NCBI GenBank assembly: GCA_963556145.1
Contig: OY744465.1
Span: 5,022,001-5,086,000, forward strand
DNA length: 64,000 bases
Direction of reading: 5' to 3'
From: Hygrocybe punicea
Lineage: Eukaryota; Basidiomycota; Agaricomycetes; Agaricales; Hygrophoraceae
Shown here: positions 19,011 through 28,521 of the stretch, piece by piece
Numbering within the stretch: position 1 is the first letter of the stretch
Layout of the letters: every line of letters starts with the position of its first letter
The notes under the pieces: model-generated
The model's input: the letters and a program-made list of their open reading frames with translations, nothing else
Told to the model about the DNA's origin: nothing
Databases searched by the model: none
Program-made: the position numbers and the translations under genes

Positions 19011-21266
19011 ATGACTTCGACCTCTGGATCCTCGACCGCTCCCCACGTTACCGCTCCCCATGTTACTCCACGACAAATGCCCGCTCGCGGTCACTCCACG
19101 GCCCCGACCTTCGACGGGAACCCGCTCAATTTAAACCGCTTCTTCGAAGAAGTCGAGATACTTGCTGCCGATGCCGCTCTCGACGACGCAGGACGCATCA
19201 AGCATAGTCTGCGCTACGCGTCGCTTAGTGACTACGAGCTTTGGGCAAGTTTACCTAGCGCGACCGGCGTCGATTATGCCGCATTCAAAAGGAGCGTACT
19301 CGTGCTATACCCGGGCACGGAAGACGATCACCGGTACACTATGGCGGATCTCGACCGTCTTACGCACACCCAAACCGCTTACGGTATCCGTACCCGCGCC
19401 GAACTTGGCGAATATTACAGCGAGTTCATTCGGATCTCGGGATTCCTCTTAGACAAGGGTCGGATCTCTCCCCGAGAACACAACATTGCGTATGAGAACG
19501 GCTTCCATGTCGAGCTTAAAAAGGACATCAAAACCCGTCTGCAGTACCAAAAGCCGAACCATTTCCATAGCGACCCTTACGACTTCCAGGACTTCCACAA
19601 TTGCGCCCACTTCCTGCTGGCCGGAACCGCGGCCGAACCGTCCACCGTCTCTCGTCTATCATCAACGTCGCCTGCCGCCATCCGGTACTCGACTGCAATA
19701 GAACCCGCCACCCGCTACCCGCCACCCGCTCGCTATGACCCGGTCATTCCTAAAGCGGAACCGGTCGAACCTAACGTATCCGACCTATTTCGTCTCGTTT
19801 CGCAACAACTCGCCGTCCTCACACAGGCCCTCACCGAACGCAACAACCCCCCAAAGCCATGTGCAAATAGGGCTGAGCCGACCACCGCGGGACAGGGTTT
19901 CACCAATTTCAACTGCCTCTTTTGCGACGACCCGTTCCATCGTATACGCGATTGTCCCATCTGCGAGCAGTACACTCGAGACGGGATATGCCGCAAGAAC
20001 GAGCACGGCTGCATCGTGTTGCCTAACGGAATGTATCTTCCAAAGGCTATCGTCGGCAAAAATATGAGGGAATGCTTCGACGCGTGGCACGCACAGAACC
20101 CCGGCAACCGTGCTCCCCCTGCCCGCAACCCCACAGAACCGTTCCAACGCGACCCGCCGCCTCATGTAAAAGCTAACTTCGTCTCCGCCGTCGAAATACC
20201 CACCTACGAACCAGAGGTCACCACCGAGTACGCCGACATCTTTCAGTCCACGACGTCCGACATCGACGACGACAACGAACAGATTAAGGTTCTGGAAGCC
20301 GAAGTGCAGCGGCTTTGTAAACGGGTTAGATTCGACGGTGTAGAGATCCCATCAAAGACGAAAGGCAAGTCTAGAGAAACGTTTCCCAATCTGCCCACCA
20401 CTTCCACGTCTGTCCCCGCCGCGAAACCCGCCGAGAAAACGGCCAGACCTGTCAACGAGCAGCCGATCACCATAGTCCCCCCTTCGAACACGCGGCCGAC
20501 CGAGCTGACCGCCCTTGTACCGCGCACTCCCCAGAACCTTCCCGCATCGCACCCCCAATACCGCTACCAAGCCCCCATCAAAGATCCCGGTATCGCCAAA
20601 TCCGTCATCGACCGCGCGCTCGATTCTCAAGTCTGCATTTCACAGCGAGAACTTTTAGCCATGTCGTCCGACGCCCACCGTCACATGAAGGACCTCACTA
20701 CGTCGAAAAAGGTCACCGCCGAAAGTAACAACGTCGAGGTTTTCCATTTTCACGCACCCGAAATCCCCACTCGCGCCTGTCAACACTGTCAGGAAAACGT
20801 CCCGCTCATCGTCGGCCGCGACTCAGTCCCTCTCCGTGCAGTCTACCCGCTCATCAACGGCAAATTCGTATTTGAGTGCGTCCTCGACAATGGTTCCATG
20901 ATCATCGGCATGCGACGCGATATTTGGGAGAAACTCGGTTACGGCCTCCAAAATATGAAGATGCGGATGCAGTCGGCAAATAAAAGCGACAACGACACCC
21001 TCGGCCGGATCGCCAACCTAAAATTCACTTTTGGCGACGTCGATCTTTTCCTCCAAGTCCAAGTCGTCGACGACGCCCCCTACGAGATCCTCATCGGCCG
21101 TCCGTTCTTCACGCTTTCCGAGGCTCTTACGAAGGATTATAAAAATGGAGAACAACAAGTCACGATCATGGATCCAAACACCGGCGCCGTCGTCACCTTG
21201 CCCACCATCGAGCACAACCAAAAGAACCGACGAGAGCGGTCCGACACCGGAAAGCTGGATTTTTAG
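19011..21266 (+). CDS. TE-A Gag with zinc knuckle and protease domain
   Basis: A 751-residue frame. The capsid-like region (about 25-215; APTFDGNPLNLNRFFEEVEI, YGIRTRAELGEYY, ISGFLLDKGR) is shared with TE-C gag. A Pro-rich linker leads to a CCHC knuckle, CLFCDDPFHRIRDC (about 303-316). The C-terminal third resembles a retropepsin: FECVLDNGSMIIGM and then YEILIGRPFF. The usual D-T/S-G reads D-N-G here and in TE-B. The frame ends in GATTTTTAG, and the pol frame lies at -1 and overlaps. The ATG was chosen as the first in frame and is the same in TE-B. Confidence 0.9.
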   Translation: MTSTSGSSTAPHVTAPHVTPRQMPARGHSTAPTFDGNPLNLNRFFEEVEILAADAALDDAGRIKHSLRYASLSDYELWASLPSATGVDYAAFKRSVLVLYPGTEDDHRYTMADLDRLTHTQTAYGIRTRAELGEYYSEFIRISGFLLDKGRISPREHNIAYENGFHVELKKDIKTRLQYQKPNHFHSDPYDFQDFHNCAHFLLAGTAAEPSTVSRLSSTSPAAIRYSTAIEPATRYPPPARYDPVIPKAEPVEPNVSDLFRLVSQQLAVLTQALTERNNPPKPCANRAEPTTAGQGFTNFNCLFCDDPFHRIRDCPICEQYTRDGICRKNEHGCIVLPNGMYLPKAIVGKNMRECFDAWHAQNPGNRAPPARNPTEPFQRDPPPHVKANFVSAVEIPTYEPEVTTEYADIFQSTTSDIDDDNEQIKVLEAEVQRLCKRVRFDGVEIPSKTKGKSRETFPNLPTTSTSVPAAKPAEKTARPVNEQPITIVPPSNTRPTELTALVPRTPQNLPASHPQYRYQAPIKDPGIAKSVIDRALDSQVCISQRELLAMSSDAHRHMKDLTTSKKVTAESNNVEVFHFHAPEIPTRACQHCQENVPLIVGRDSVPLRAVYPLINGKFVFECVLDNGSMIIGMRRDIWEKLGYGLQNMKMRMQSANKSDNDTLGRIANLKFTFGDVDLFLQVQVVDDAPYEILIGRPFFTLSEALTKDYKNGEQQVTIMDPNTGAVVTLPTIEHNQKNRRERSDTGKLDF

Positions 21267-21367
21267 AAGTCGAGGACCCGGAGATACCTCTCGGAAAGGA
21301 CGCACCGGGAGATGAGAAGCCGCCACTCGAAAGCGACCACACCTATACCACGAACTATGCTTCCCTT

Positions 21368-24300
21368 TTGCCGTTTCCCCTAGAAGAGGACTTATGTTTT
21401 TCTATCGATTTAGATTTCTCTTCGTCTCAGCCTCAGACTGCTGCCCAGTACATTTCATTGTTGACCGATGTACAAAATCAGCTACGTACTACCGATACCC
21501 TTCCTTCGTCTTGTTCCGTCTCCGCTCCTGCGTCACATATTTCCTCTTCGAATATTTGTAACAAAGCCTCTACTGAACACGCTACTTATATCTCGTATAC
21601 CACCCCCCCTACCAGGGACCTAAAAGGAGTCGTTACCAAGAAAAAGTATAAGAAGGTAGCCGATCGTATCCGCCCAATTTCTACCACTCTCCCCGACGAA
21701 TACCGCATCATACGCGAGATCACCGGCGACCCGCTAGCCGATTTACCCACGCTCCCGACTCACCCGCCCAACTTTACACCCGGCACCCGCTATACCCAGG
21801 AACAACACGACGCGATGCCGATGAACTCGGATGGATTCCTTTGGCCTGAGGAAGAAAAACTCGGCCACCATATCATCAAAACGCAAGAAGCTGCCTTCGC
21901 CTGGAACGAATCCGAGAAAGGCCAGTTCAATACGGACTACTTCCCGCCGATCCACATTCCCACCGTACCGCACGACCCGTGGGTCCATCGCAATATCCCA
22001 ATCCCACCCGGCATCCTTAACGAAGTCATCGGCATCATCAAAGACAAAATTAACGCCGGTACCTATGAACCCTCGAATTTGTCATACCGCTCCCGCTGGT
22101 TCTGCGTTTTGAAAAAGGATGGGAAGTCTCTTCGAATCGTCCACGATCTACAGCCGCTTAACGCCGTCACTATCTGCGATCCCGCCGTACCGCCCATGAC
22201 CGAGCACTTGGCCGAGGCCTTTGGCGGCCACTCTTGCTATGCTTCCTTCGACCTCTTCGTCTCTTTTGACCAACCCCTCGTCCACCCCTCGTCTCGTGAC
22301 TATATGACCTTTCAGTCTCCTCTCAGAACGCTTCGACTTACGTGGATTGCTATGGGATACACAAATTCCCCGCAGATCCTACACGGTGACTCCACGTACA
22401 TCCTCCGTGACGAAATCCCTCATCTTGCCGTTCCATATATGGACGATATTCCTGTCAAAGGGCCTCCAACCCGTTACGAGCAACCCGACGGTACCTACGA
22501 GACTATACCCAAGAACCCGGCAATCCGACATTTCATTTGGGAGCACTTCCAAGGTGTCAACCGCGTCATCCAGCGTTTCTGCTATGTTGGCGGTACCTTC
22601 AACGGCAAAAAACTCGAGTTGTGTCGACCCTCAGTCATCGTTGTTGGCCACCGATGCACATACGAAGGAAGAGTAGCCGACGACTCCAAAGTACAGAAGA
22701 TTCGCGATTGGCCACTGCCGACCAACCTCACCGAAGTTCGCGCCTTTCTCGGCATCTGCGGCGTCTTGCGTATTTTTATCAAGGACTTCTCGCTCCACTC
22801 CCGACCCCTCGTCCGTCTTACCCGCAAAGGTATACCCTTCGAATTTGGTGAAGAAGAAGAGACCGCCGTTGACTACCTCAAAAACGCCGTCATTACGTCG
22901 CCAGCGCTGCGCGCTATCGACTACACGCGTGAATGGGAAGTGATTCTCGCCGTCGATTCATCCGTTCTTGGAGTCGGCTTCGTTCTTATGCAAATCCGCG
23001 CCGACGGAAAGTGCTATCCGAATCGCTTTGGTTCAATATCGTGGAACGAACGCGAAGCCCGATACTCCCAGTCCAAGCTCGAACTCTACGGCCTCTTCAG
23101 GGCCCTCCGCGCCTATCGGATTTTCATTATCGGCGTCCGCAACCTCACCGTTGAAGTCGACGCGAAGTACATAAAAGGGATGCTCAACAACCCCGACATT
23201 CAGCCCAATGCAACGATCAACCGATGGATAGCCGGCGTGCTCTTATTTGACTTTAGACTCGTTCACGTACCCGCTTCCGCACACGGTGCACCCGACGGAC
23301 TCTCCCGACGTCCCCGCGCTGCAGAAGACCCCGAGGAGATCAACGACTCCGACGATTGGCTCGACCACTCCTACGGTTTCTTTATGGAAGTCGTCAACTA
23401 CCGACCCGTCCCCATACCGTCTAAGCCGATTGCCGTATGCGGCCGCTGCCGTGCCACAGCCGACCGACTCCAAGAATTACCCGCCGTCCTCGTCTACACA
23501 AATCAGGAAGCCGTATCTGACATACCGCGATCCGATAAAGCCCGCGCGGCCGACGCTCGTCTTGCCCTCGTCGAGACTTGGTTACGAGATCTAACCCGAC
23601 CCGCGAACTTCACGGACGAAGAATACCGTCTGTTCCTACGATACGCCCTTGAATTCTTCGTCACCGATAACAAGCTTTGGCGCAAAGACCGTCACGGAAA
23701 ACACAAACTCGTCATACCGCCCGACCGCCGGCTTCAGTTACTCAAAGACGCTCACGACTCTCTCGGCCACAAAGGTATATTCTCCGTCCGCGCTCGGCTA
23801 CTCGACCGTTTCTGGTGGCCGCACCTCGACCACGACGTCAAGTGGTACGTCCAGTCTTGCCATCAGTGCCAAGTACGGCAAATGCGTTATCATCACATTC
23901 CGCCCACCGTCGCTACACCGGCCTCGCTATTTCGTAAAGCGTATGTCGACACAATGTTTATGCCACGATCCGGCGGCTATCGATACATCGTCCAAGCCCG
24001 TTGCTCCCTGTCCGCCTACCCTGAGTTCCGCATGTTACACCGCGAGACCGGCTCCACCATCGGCACGTTCTTGTTCGAAGACATCTTATGCCATTGGGGC
24101 GCTCTCGAAGAAATCGTTACCGACAACGGCAAGCCGTTCGTAGAAGCGCTCGACTATCTTGCCTCCCGCTACGGTATCCGCCACATCCGCATTTCGCCCT
24201 ATAACTCACAAGCGAACGGACCCGTTGAGCGTCGCCACCTAGATGTCCGGGAGGCCATTATGAAAAGTTGTGACGGAGATGAAAAGAAATGGCACACCGT

Positions 24301-24916
24301 AACCCACTCCGTATTTTGGGCCGAACGGGTCACGACACACAAAAGCCTCGGATACTCGTCCTACTACATCGCACATGGAGTAGAACCGCTTTTTCCATTC
24401 GATTTTGCCGAAGCTACGTACATGGTTCCGACGCAAGATATGATGTCTACGACTGACCTCATAGTCATCCGCGCCCGACAACTTCGTAAACGAGAAGCCG
24501 ACCTCGATCGGGTCAAAGAAAAGCTTACCAAATCTCGGCTCGCGTCCGCCCGGCAATTCGAGCAGAAATACGCCAACACGATCAAAGTTTACGACTTCGA
24601 ACCCGGTAACCTCATTCTCGTCCGAAATTCACGTATCGAAATGTCTCTCGATCGTAAAGCAAAACCCTGGTACTTTGGACCCATGGTTGTCGTCAGGAAA
24701 ACAGTAGGCGGATCCTACATACTCGCCGAACTCGACGGTGCGGTTTCTAAATCTCGATTTGCCGCTTTCCGAGTCGTACCCTACCACGCCTGCTCAAAAA
24801 TATCGATACCGTTGGACGACTTCTTACAATACCCCGATGCCGACGATACCGATTCAAACGATCTTGACGATCCGACGTACCCGCCCTCTATAGACTCCTC
24901 ACCCGACGACGATTAA
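21368..24916 (+). CDS. TE-A Pol: reverse transcriptase, RNase H, integrase
   Basis: An open frame of about 1,180 residues in the -1 frame relative to gag. It is open leftward through the gag stop, so it has no start of its own and 21368 is only a reference point. RT motifs include WFCVLKKDGKSLRIVHDLQP, ASFDLFVSFDQ and the catalytic PYMDD (about residue 357). RNase H follows (LAVDSSVLGVGFVLMQI, KLELYGLFRALRAYR, APDGLSRRPR). Integrase has the H-H-C-C finger (HDSLGHKG, CHQC) and a catalytic triad at about D861, D919 and E954, which I count as DD34E. Relative to TE-B it carries Arg to Cys changes at TGC 22175, 22580 and 23012 and Arg to His near 24090. A chromodomain was not recognised. The frame itself is intact. 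Confidence 0.93.
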   Translation: MPFPLEEDLCFSIDLDFSSSQPQTAAQYISLLTDVQNQLRTTDTLPSSCSVSAPASHISSSNICNKASTEHATYISYTTPPTRDLKGVVTKKKYKKVADRIRPISTTLPDEYRIIREITGDPLADLPTLPTHPPNFTPGTRYTQEQHDAMPMNSDGFLWPEEEKLGHHIIKTQEAAFAWNESEKGQFNTDYFPPIHIPTVPHDPWVHRNIPIPPGILNEVIGIIKDKINAGTYEPSNLSYRSRWFCVLKKDGKSLRIVHDLQPLNAVTICDPAVPPMTEHLAEAFGGHSCYASFDLFVSFDQPLVHPSSRDYMTFQSPLRTLRLTWIAMGYTNSPQILHGDSTYILRDEIPHLAVPYMDDIPVKGPPTRYEQPDGTYETIPKNPAIRHFIWEHFQGVNRVIQRFCYVGGTFNGKKLELCRPSVIVVGHRCTYEGRVADDSKVQKIRDWPLPTNLTEVRAFLGICGVLRIFIKDFSLHSRPLVRLTRKGIPFEFGEEEETAVDYLKNAVITSPALRAIDYTREWEVILAVDSSVLGVGFVLMQIRADGKCYPNRFGSISWNEREARYSQSKLELYGLFRALRAYRIFIIGVRNLTVEVDAKYIKGMLNNPDIQPNATINRWIAGVLLFDFRLVHVPASAHGAPDGLSRRPRAAEDPEEINDSDDWLDHSYGFFMEVVNYRPVPIPSKPIAVCGRCRATADRLQELPAVLVYTNQEAVSDIPRSDKARAADARLALVETWLRDLTRPANFTDEEYRLFLRYALEFFVTDNKLWRKDRHGKHKLVIPPDRRLQLLKDAHDSLGHKGIFSVRARLLDRFWWPHLDHDVKWYVQSCHQCQVRQMRYHHIPPTVATPASLFRKAYVDTMFMPRSGGYRYIVQARCSLSAYPEFRMLHRETGSTIGTFLFEDILCHWGALEEIVTDNGKPFVEALDYLASRYGIRHIRISPYNSQANGPVERRHLDVREAIMKSCDGDEKKWHTVTHSVFWAERVTTHKSLGYSSYYIAHGVEPLFPFDFAEATYMVPTQDMMSTTDLIVIRARQLRKREADLDRVKEKLTKSRLASARQFEQKYANTIKVYDFEPGNLILVRNSRIEMSLDRKAKPWYFGPMVVVRKTVGGSYILAELDGAVSKSRFAAFRVVPYHACSKISIPLDDFLQYPDADDTDSNDLDDPTYPPSIDSSPDDD

Positions 24917-25124
24917 GCATTTCATTTATATTCTGTCCACGTTATACCCCCATTTTATTTAGTTCCTCTTAGTTTTCTAACGATATGACGAATGATGCGA
25001 ATAGTCCTATGTCTTCGGGAGCCGATCGGCTTTCCTTAGCTGGGTGAACAAGCTGACACGTCTTTTATGTACACGATATATTTTTTTATATATACAATGG
25101 GCTCGTTATTTTTATATATATATT
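24917..25124. terminator. Convergent 3' ends of TE-A pol and antisense gene
   Basis: A 208-bp AT-rich spacer between two convergent genes, with TATATATA-type runs near 25077-25125. It probably contains polyadenylation signals for one or both transcripts. No coding sequence was seen, and the same spacer is present in TE-B. Confidence 0.4.
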
Positions 25125-26530
25125 TTACAGGCGGCCGGTCTCGTAATCCCGCTTCAACATCGCCAACCTTGAGGTCGACCGTTCGAGATCGACGCGAAGC
25201 CGCTGGAACTCTTGACCGAAGTGGACGAGGTGACGATTGACGTTGGTGCCCAGGGCTCCCAGCTCCTCCATAAGGACCGCTAGCTGCGCCGACACTTGCT
25301 CGTAATTCTCCATCGTCAAAACAAACGGGTTCGCTGCCGAGGCCGTCCTAAGCCTTTTCGTCGGCCGCTCTTCCTCCGACTCCTCCTCGTCTTCGTCATC
25401 GTCCTCGACCGACTCCACATCCTCGACCGACTCCACGTCCTCGACCCGTGGTTTGCTCGTTGAGGCCCGGGCAGGCCTACTGCGGATGGGCTTTGTCGTG
25501 AACGACAACGGCTTCCTCGTGCCGGCCGCGACCTCTTTGCCCTTTCCGGTATCCACCTTGCGCCGACCCCCGCCCGTCTGGTGTGTAGCGTTAGTACATC
25601 TCTTCTTCAGCCTCCGGCATCGTTCGCACACGTAGCCCGTGACGCCTCGACACGCCTCTTGCGCCTTGACGCAGTTGGTGCAGGGTTGTAGGGGAAACAG
25701 CCCGGTGAACTGTTACCAGGATCAGTGACTAAAGAACAAATGAACCGACACAAGAACTCACCGTCGTACCAGCCAAGTCTCCGGTCTCTACGCCCGGCGT
25801 ATCTACGTCTTCTACATCGGCCGGTGTCTCTGGTGCCGGGTCAACGGGGCCTTCCTCTGGCTCAACTGTGGCTTCCCCTTCCGGAATCGACTCAGTCCTT
25901 GGTTCACCCGCGTTTGCTTCAGCTCGCCGTTCTTCGCTGAGCCGCCGCCGATACGCGGCTCCATCCCTTTCAACCCGGTCCGCTTCTTGATTCCAGTGCT
26001 GCTCGTGTTGTTCTATTCTAAGCCGCTCCCGCCTTTCCTCTGCCGCCTTTCGCCTTTTCTCCGCCTCCGCTCGTGCATTTGCCTCTGCCATCCGTCTGGC
26101 CTCCTCTTCCCGCATAGCCGCTTCTTCATCCGCCCGCCATCTGGCTTCTTCCTGTTCCTGCCTCTCCCGGTCCGCCGCTTCTTTCAGCCACTCTTCGACA
26201 TCGTTGGCGTACGATTGGCGGTCGGCCCATAACGGTGGCGTTACTGGCCTCGTACCACCAGCTCGGAGTTCCGCGACGATTCCATTATAAGCACGCTGGC
26301 GGGACGACATGAGCTATCTTAGGACACGCGTAGTCAATAAGGAAACTCACCAGCGCCTTCTTGCAGCCGCTTAACCATTGTTGGGCCATCCCCTCGTTGC
26401 CGTCCACCATCGTTACGAGGTCATTGCTATGAAACACGGTGACCGCGTTGACGGCCTCTTCGTAGTCCGCCCGGACATCGGGTTCGATGCTTTCGACGAA
26501 AGCGAGGAAGTTGTCGTAGACTTGGGACAT
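25125..26530 (-). CDS. TE-A antisense accessory gene: coiled-coil protein with Zn2Cys6-like cysteine cluster (3 exons)
   Basis: Exons on the minus strand are 26530-26351, 26295-25762 and 25709-25125. Both introns are GTGAGT...AG, phase 0, and 52-55 bp, giving 432 residues. Exon 1 encodes a conserved helical block (MSQVYDNFLAFVESIEPD). Exon 2 has EEWLKE and then a long Glu/Arg/Ala coiled coil (about 95-180). Exon 3 opens with PCTNCVKAQEAC and continues to CERCRRLKKRC: C-x2-C-x6-C-x7-C-x2-C-x6-C, the spacing of fungal Zn(II)2Cys6 DNA-binding clusters. Acidic and basic (RPTKRLR) stretches and a C-terminal helical region follow. It is not gag, pol or a typical env. Orthologous genes lie in TE-B and TE-C. 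Function is unknown; a nuclear DNA- or RNA-binding role is an inference. Confidence 0.85.
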
Positions 26531-26700
26531 TGTGAACGTGTGATGGTGTAGAGGAAAGGTCGGATCAACAACGAGAAATTTTTTTATTTTTTTACTTTGC
26601 CGTTGTTTGGCCGCTCACGTGATTGGCCACATTCGCGACCCGCATTCGGAGACCCCATATTCTCGACCACGGATGGTCTCTATTAGAAGACCCAAGGAGA

Positions 26701-27486
26701 TGTAGAGGGTCCTCGACCCTCTGAGGCCGTAACATCGATATCTAGCGAATCTGCTCGAACCCGACATCTCTAGCATTCTACGTTCGAACCCGACGCAACC
26801 CGACGCAACCCGATGCATACCGACTAGCATGGCCGCTCACGTACCTGGTCGGTCTATCCCCTAAACTCGCGGAACTTCAAATATCAAAGATAGATCTCAT
26901 CGGACTGGGATCCCGACATCGGACTTGCCTTATTCACGCCTAGCGTCTCCCTTATGGGGATATAGTAAAGTACTTTGCATCTTTTACGGTTTTTTATATC
27001 TTCCACCCATTTTCCCTGTCATCGTCGCCTCGCAACGCTCTTCCTACTTCCCCATTTTTATTCTCCTTTGTTTCCTCTCATCGGCTGAGGACTCTCGTCC
27101 GAATCTAGGTACAGAACTTTGTAGTATAAAAACGGTGCCCAAGCGCCGTCTCAAAAAAAAGAAACCAGTTCCCCCATTTCCTCTCTCTGAGAATTAGTCT
27201 CTCAGTAAATTCCATCGCACACATTGCTCGTCGGATTCCTCGACGCCCTCCCCGTCGTTCTACCGCCTTTATCTCTACGTTTCTCGTCACCCGACACCCG
27301 ACCCGCCGTACCCGACATCGTCGGCTTCGATCGGTCTCGATAGAATTCAGTAGTTTACTCGGCGGCTTCTTACTCTTTATATCCTATTATCTTACTGAAG
27401 CTTGTTAGACTATTCCTAGTCACTTCTACGCTGACCCCACAGGCTTAGGATTATTATTCCGCAGCCACCCCGACCTCGCATTTACA
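26701..27486 (+). repeat. TE-A 3' LTR
   Basis: Preceded by the purine-rich AGAAGACCCAAGGAGA (likely polypurine tract, 26685-26700). It is slightly shorter than the 5' LTR because a TCGTCGGCT-type unit is missing near 27320. Right target duplication CCGA is at 27487-27490. Confidence 0.93.
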
Positions 27487-27490
27487 CCGA

Positions 27491-28273
27491 GCGTCTCCAT
27501 GTCATCCCATTACCGTTTGTTCGCTGCTGACCACCGTCAAGATGAACCCAGAAGAGTGGTTTCAAATTATTTCTGAAATGCAGACACATCAGAAGTCGGG
27601 AATCCAACCTATTGCATGTAATGTCTGTCGATTATTTATCCCATGGGTGATTATATGTTGCTGATACAGCGTCCATCGGCTCCTCGTCAAACAGTTGTTT
27701 ATACCTTCTGGTCAAATATATGGACTCTCGGATACAATTCCTTTCCACCTCCAACTCTCTGCCCCTCTATCGTCACTCCGAGCCTTTCTCATGCCTACCA
27801 GACCCTTACCTGACACCTCTTCTTCTTTTAGTACCGCTAATCCTCTATCTGATGCAATTGAACTGCACGTGTTTCTCTCCCATGAGGTATCAATGGAAGT
27901 GCACGGGTACAGGACAAAATGAATACACGACCTCGGGAAAGGCAAGCTTCGACCATTACCGCCTGTCGCATCCAGCATTGATACTGTTGACCCTCCTGAA
28001 CATGACGTGGTTCTCAACTGGGAAGGGGAGGTTTGATGTGAAGAGATCACCTCCGCTGGATTTGCTATTGATATGCTGGCCGTCAAGGTACGTGAATAAA
28101 ACTCGGTTACAATAATAATAATAAAATTCTAACATTCTTTTGTGACGGACTGTCAGGACTTTATTGTGGTGTCCTGGACACCGCCTCATCCATGAATCTC
28201 ACAAATCCTACCATTTCGGCACACTCATTCAATCAAATTGGTCACAGATTCTTGGACGGAGCGCCCCTCCTAA
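27491..28273 (+). pseudogene. Arrestin-like pseudogene 2, 3' part (exons 3b-5)
   Basis: Coding similarity to arrestin-like gene 1 resumes immediately after the TE-A target duplication. Exon 3 ends at 27622 (NPEEWFQIISEMQT, GIQPIACN). Exon 4 runs from about 27695 (LFIPSGQIYG) to about 28087 (IDMLAVK), and exon 5 from about 28157 (DFIVVSWTPP, LVTDSW) to TAA 28273. Stops inside exon 4 (TGA after YRTK and after GEV) sit exactly where gene 1 has Arg codons, so CGA to TGA explains both. Another TGA follows PPHP in exon 5. Joining 17714 to 27491 restores the frame across the insertion. Confidence 0.8.
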
Positions 28274-28468
28274 GTAGATACTTGGAAGTAGACTATCTTT
28301 TTATCACCTGGCCATCAGGAAAATAACCGAGAGTGAGACTCTTTTTCGGATGGTAGGAATGATATTCCTAGTTTGGCTGTTATCAATGATTCTATTTTCC
28401 TCATTCTATTCTTTGTGTGTGTAAGTTGAACATACAATATAATTGATGTCAGCCTGGACCCTGTGGGG

Positions 28469-28521
28469 TAGTGTTGCCTTGACTAGGCTTTTTCCTGACC
28501 AGCTGAGTTGAGGCAACACTA
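28469..28521. mobile_element. 53-bp hAT-type mini-MITE, TSD CTGTGGGG
   Basis: The ends are TAGTGTTGCC and GGCAACACTA, a 15-bp inverted repeat with two mismatches. It is flanked by 8-bp CTGTGGGG at 28461-28468 and 28522-28529. A matching uninterrupted sequence (GGACCCTGTGGGGTGGTTCC) is present near 52949, giving an apparent empty site. Confidence 0.7.

Larger units (their letters stand above)
17715..27486 (+). mobile_element. Ty3-type LTR retrotransposon TE-A, TSD CCGA
   Basis: A complete element: 5' LTR 17715-18508, primer binding site 18511-18528, gag 19011-21266, pol 21368-24916 in the -1 frame, antisense spliced gene 26530-25125, purine-rich tract ending at 26700, 3' LTR 26701-27486. The 4-bp duplication CCGA flanks it (17711-17714 and 27487-27490). 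It lies inside exon 3 of arrestin pseudogene 2. Domain order PR-RT-RH-IN places it in Ty3 (Metaviridae-type). The LTRs differ by about a dozen substitutions plus an indel, so it is older than TE-B. All main frames are open, but several Arg codons have changed relative to TE-B. Confidence 0.95.

Noticed and set aside
28469..28521. The 53-bp inverted repeat considered as a transcription terminator
   Set aside because: Exact 8-bp duplications on both sides and the uninterrupted match near 52949 are better explained by a tiny MITE.
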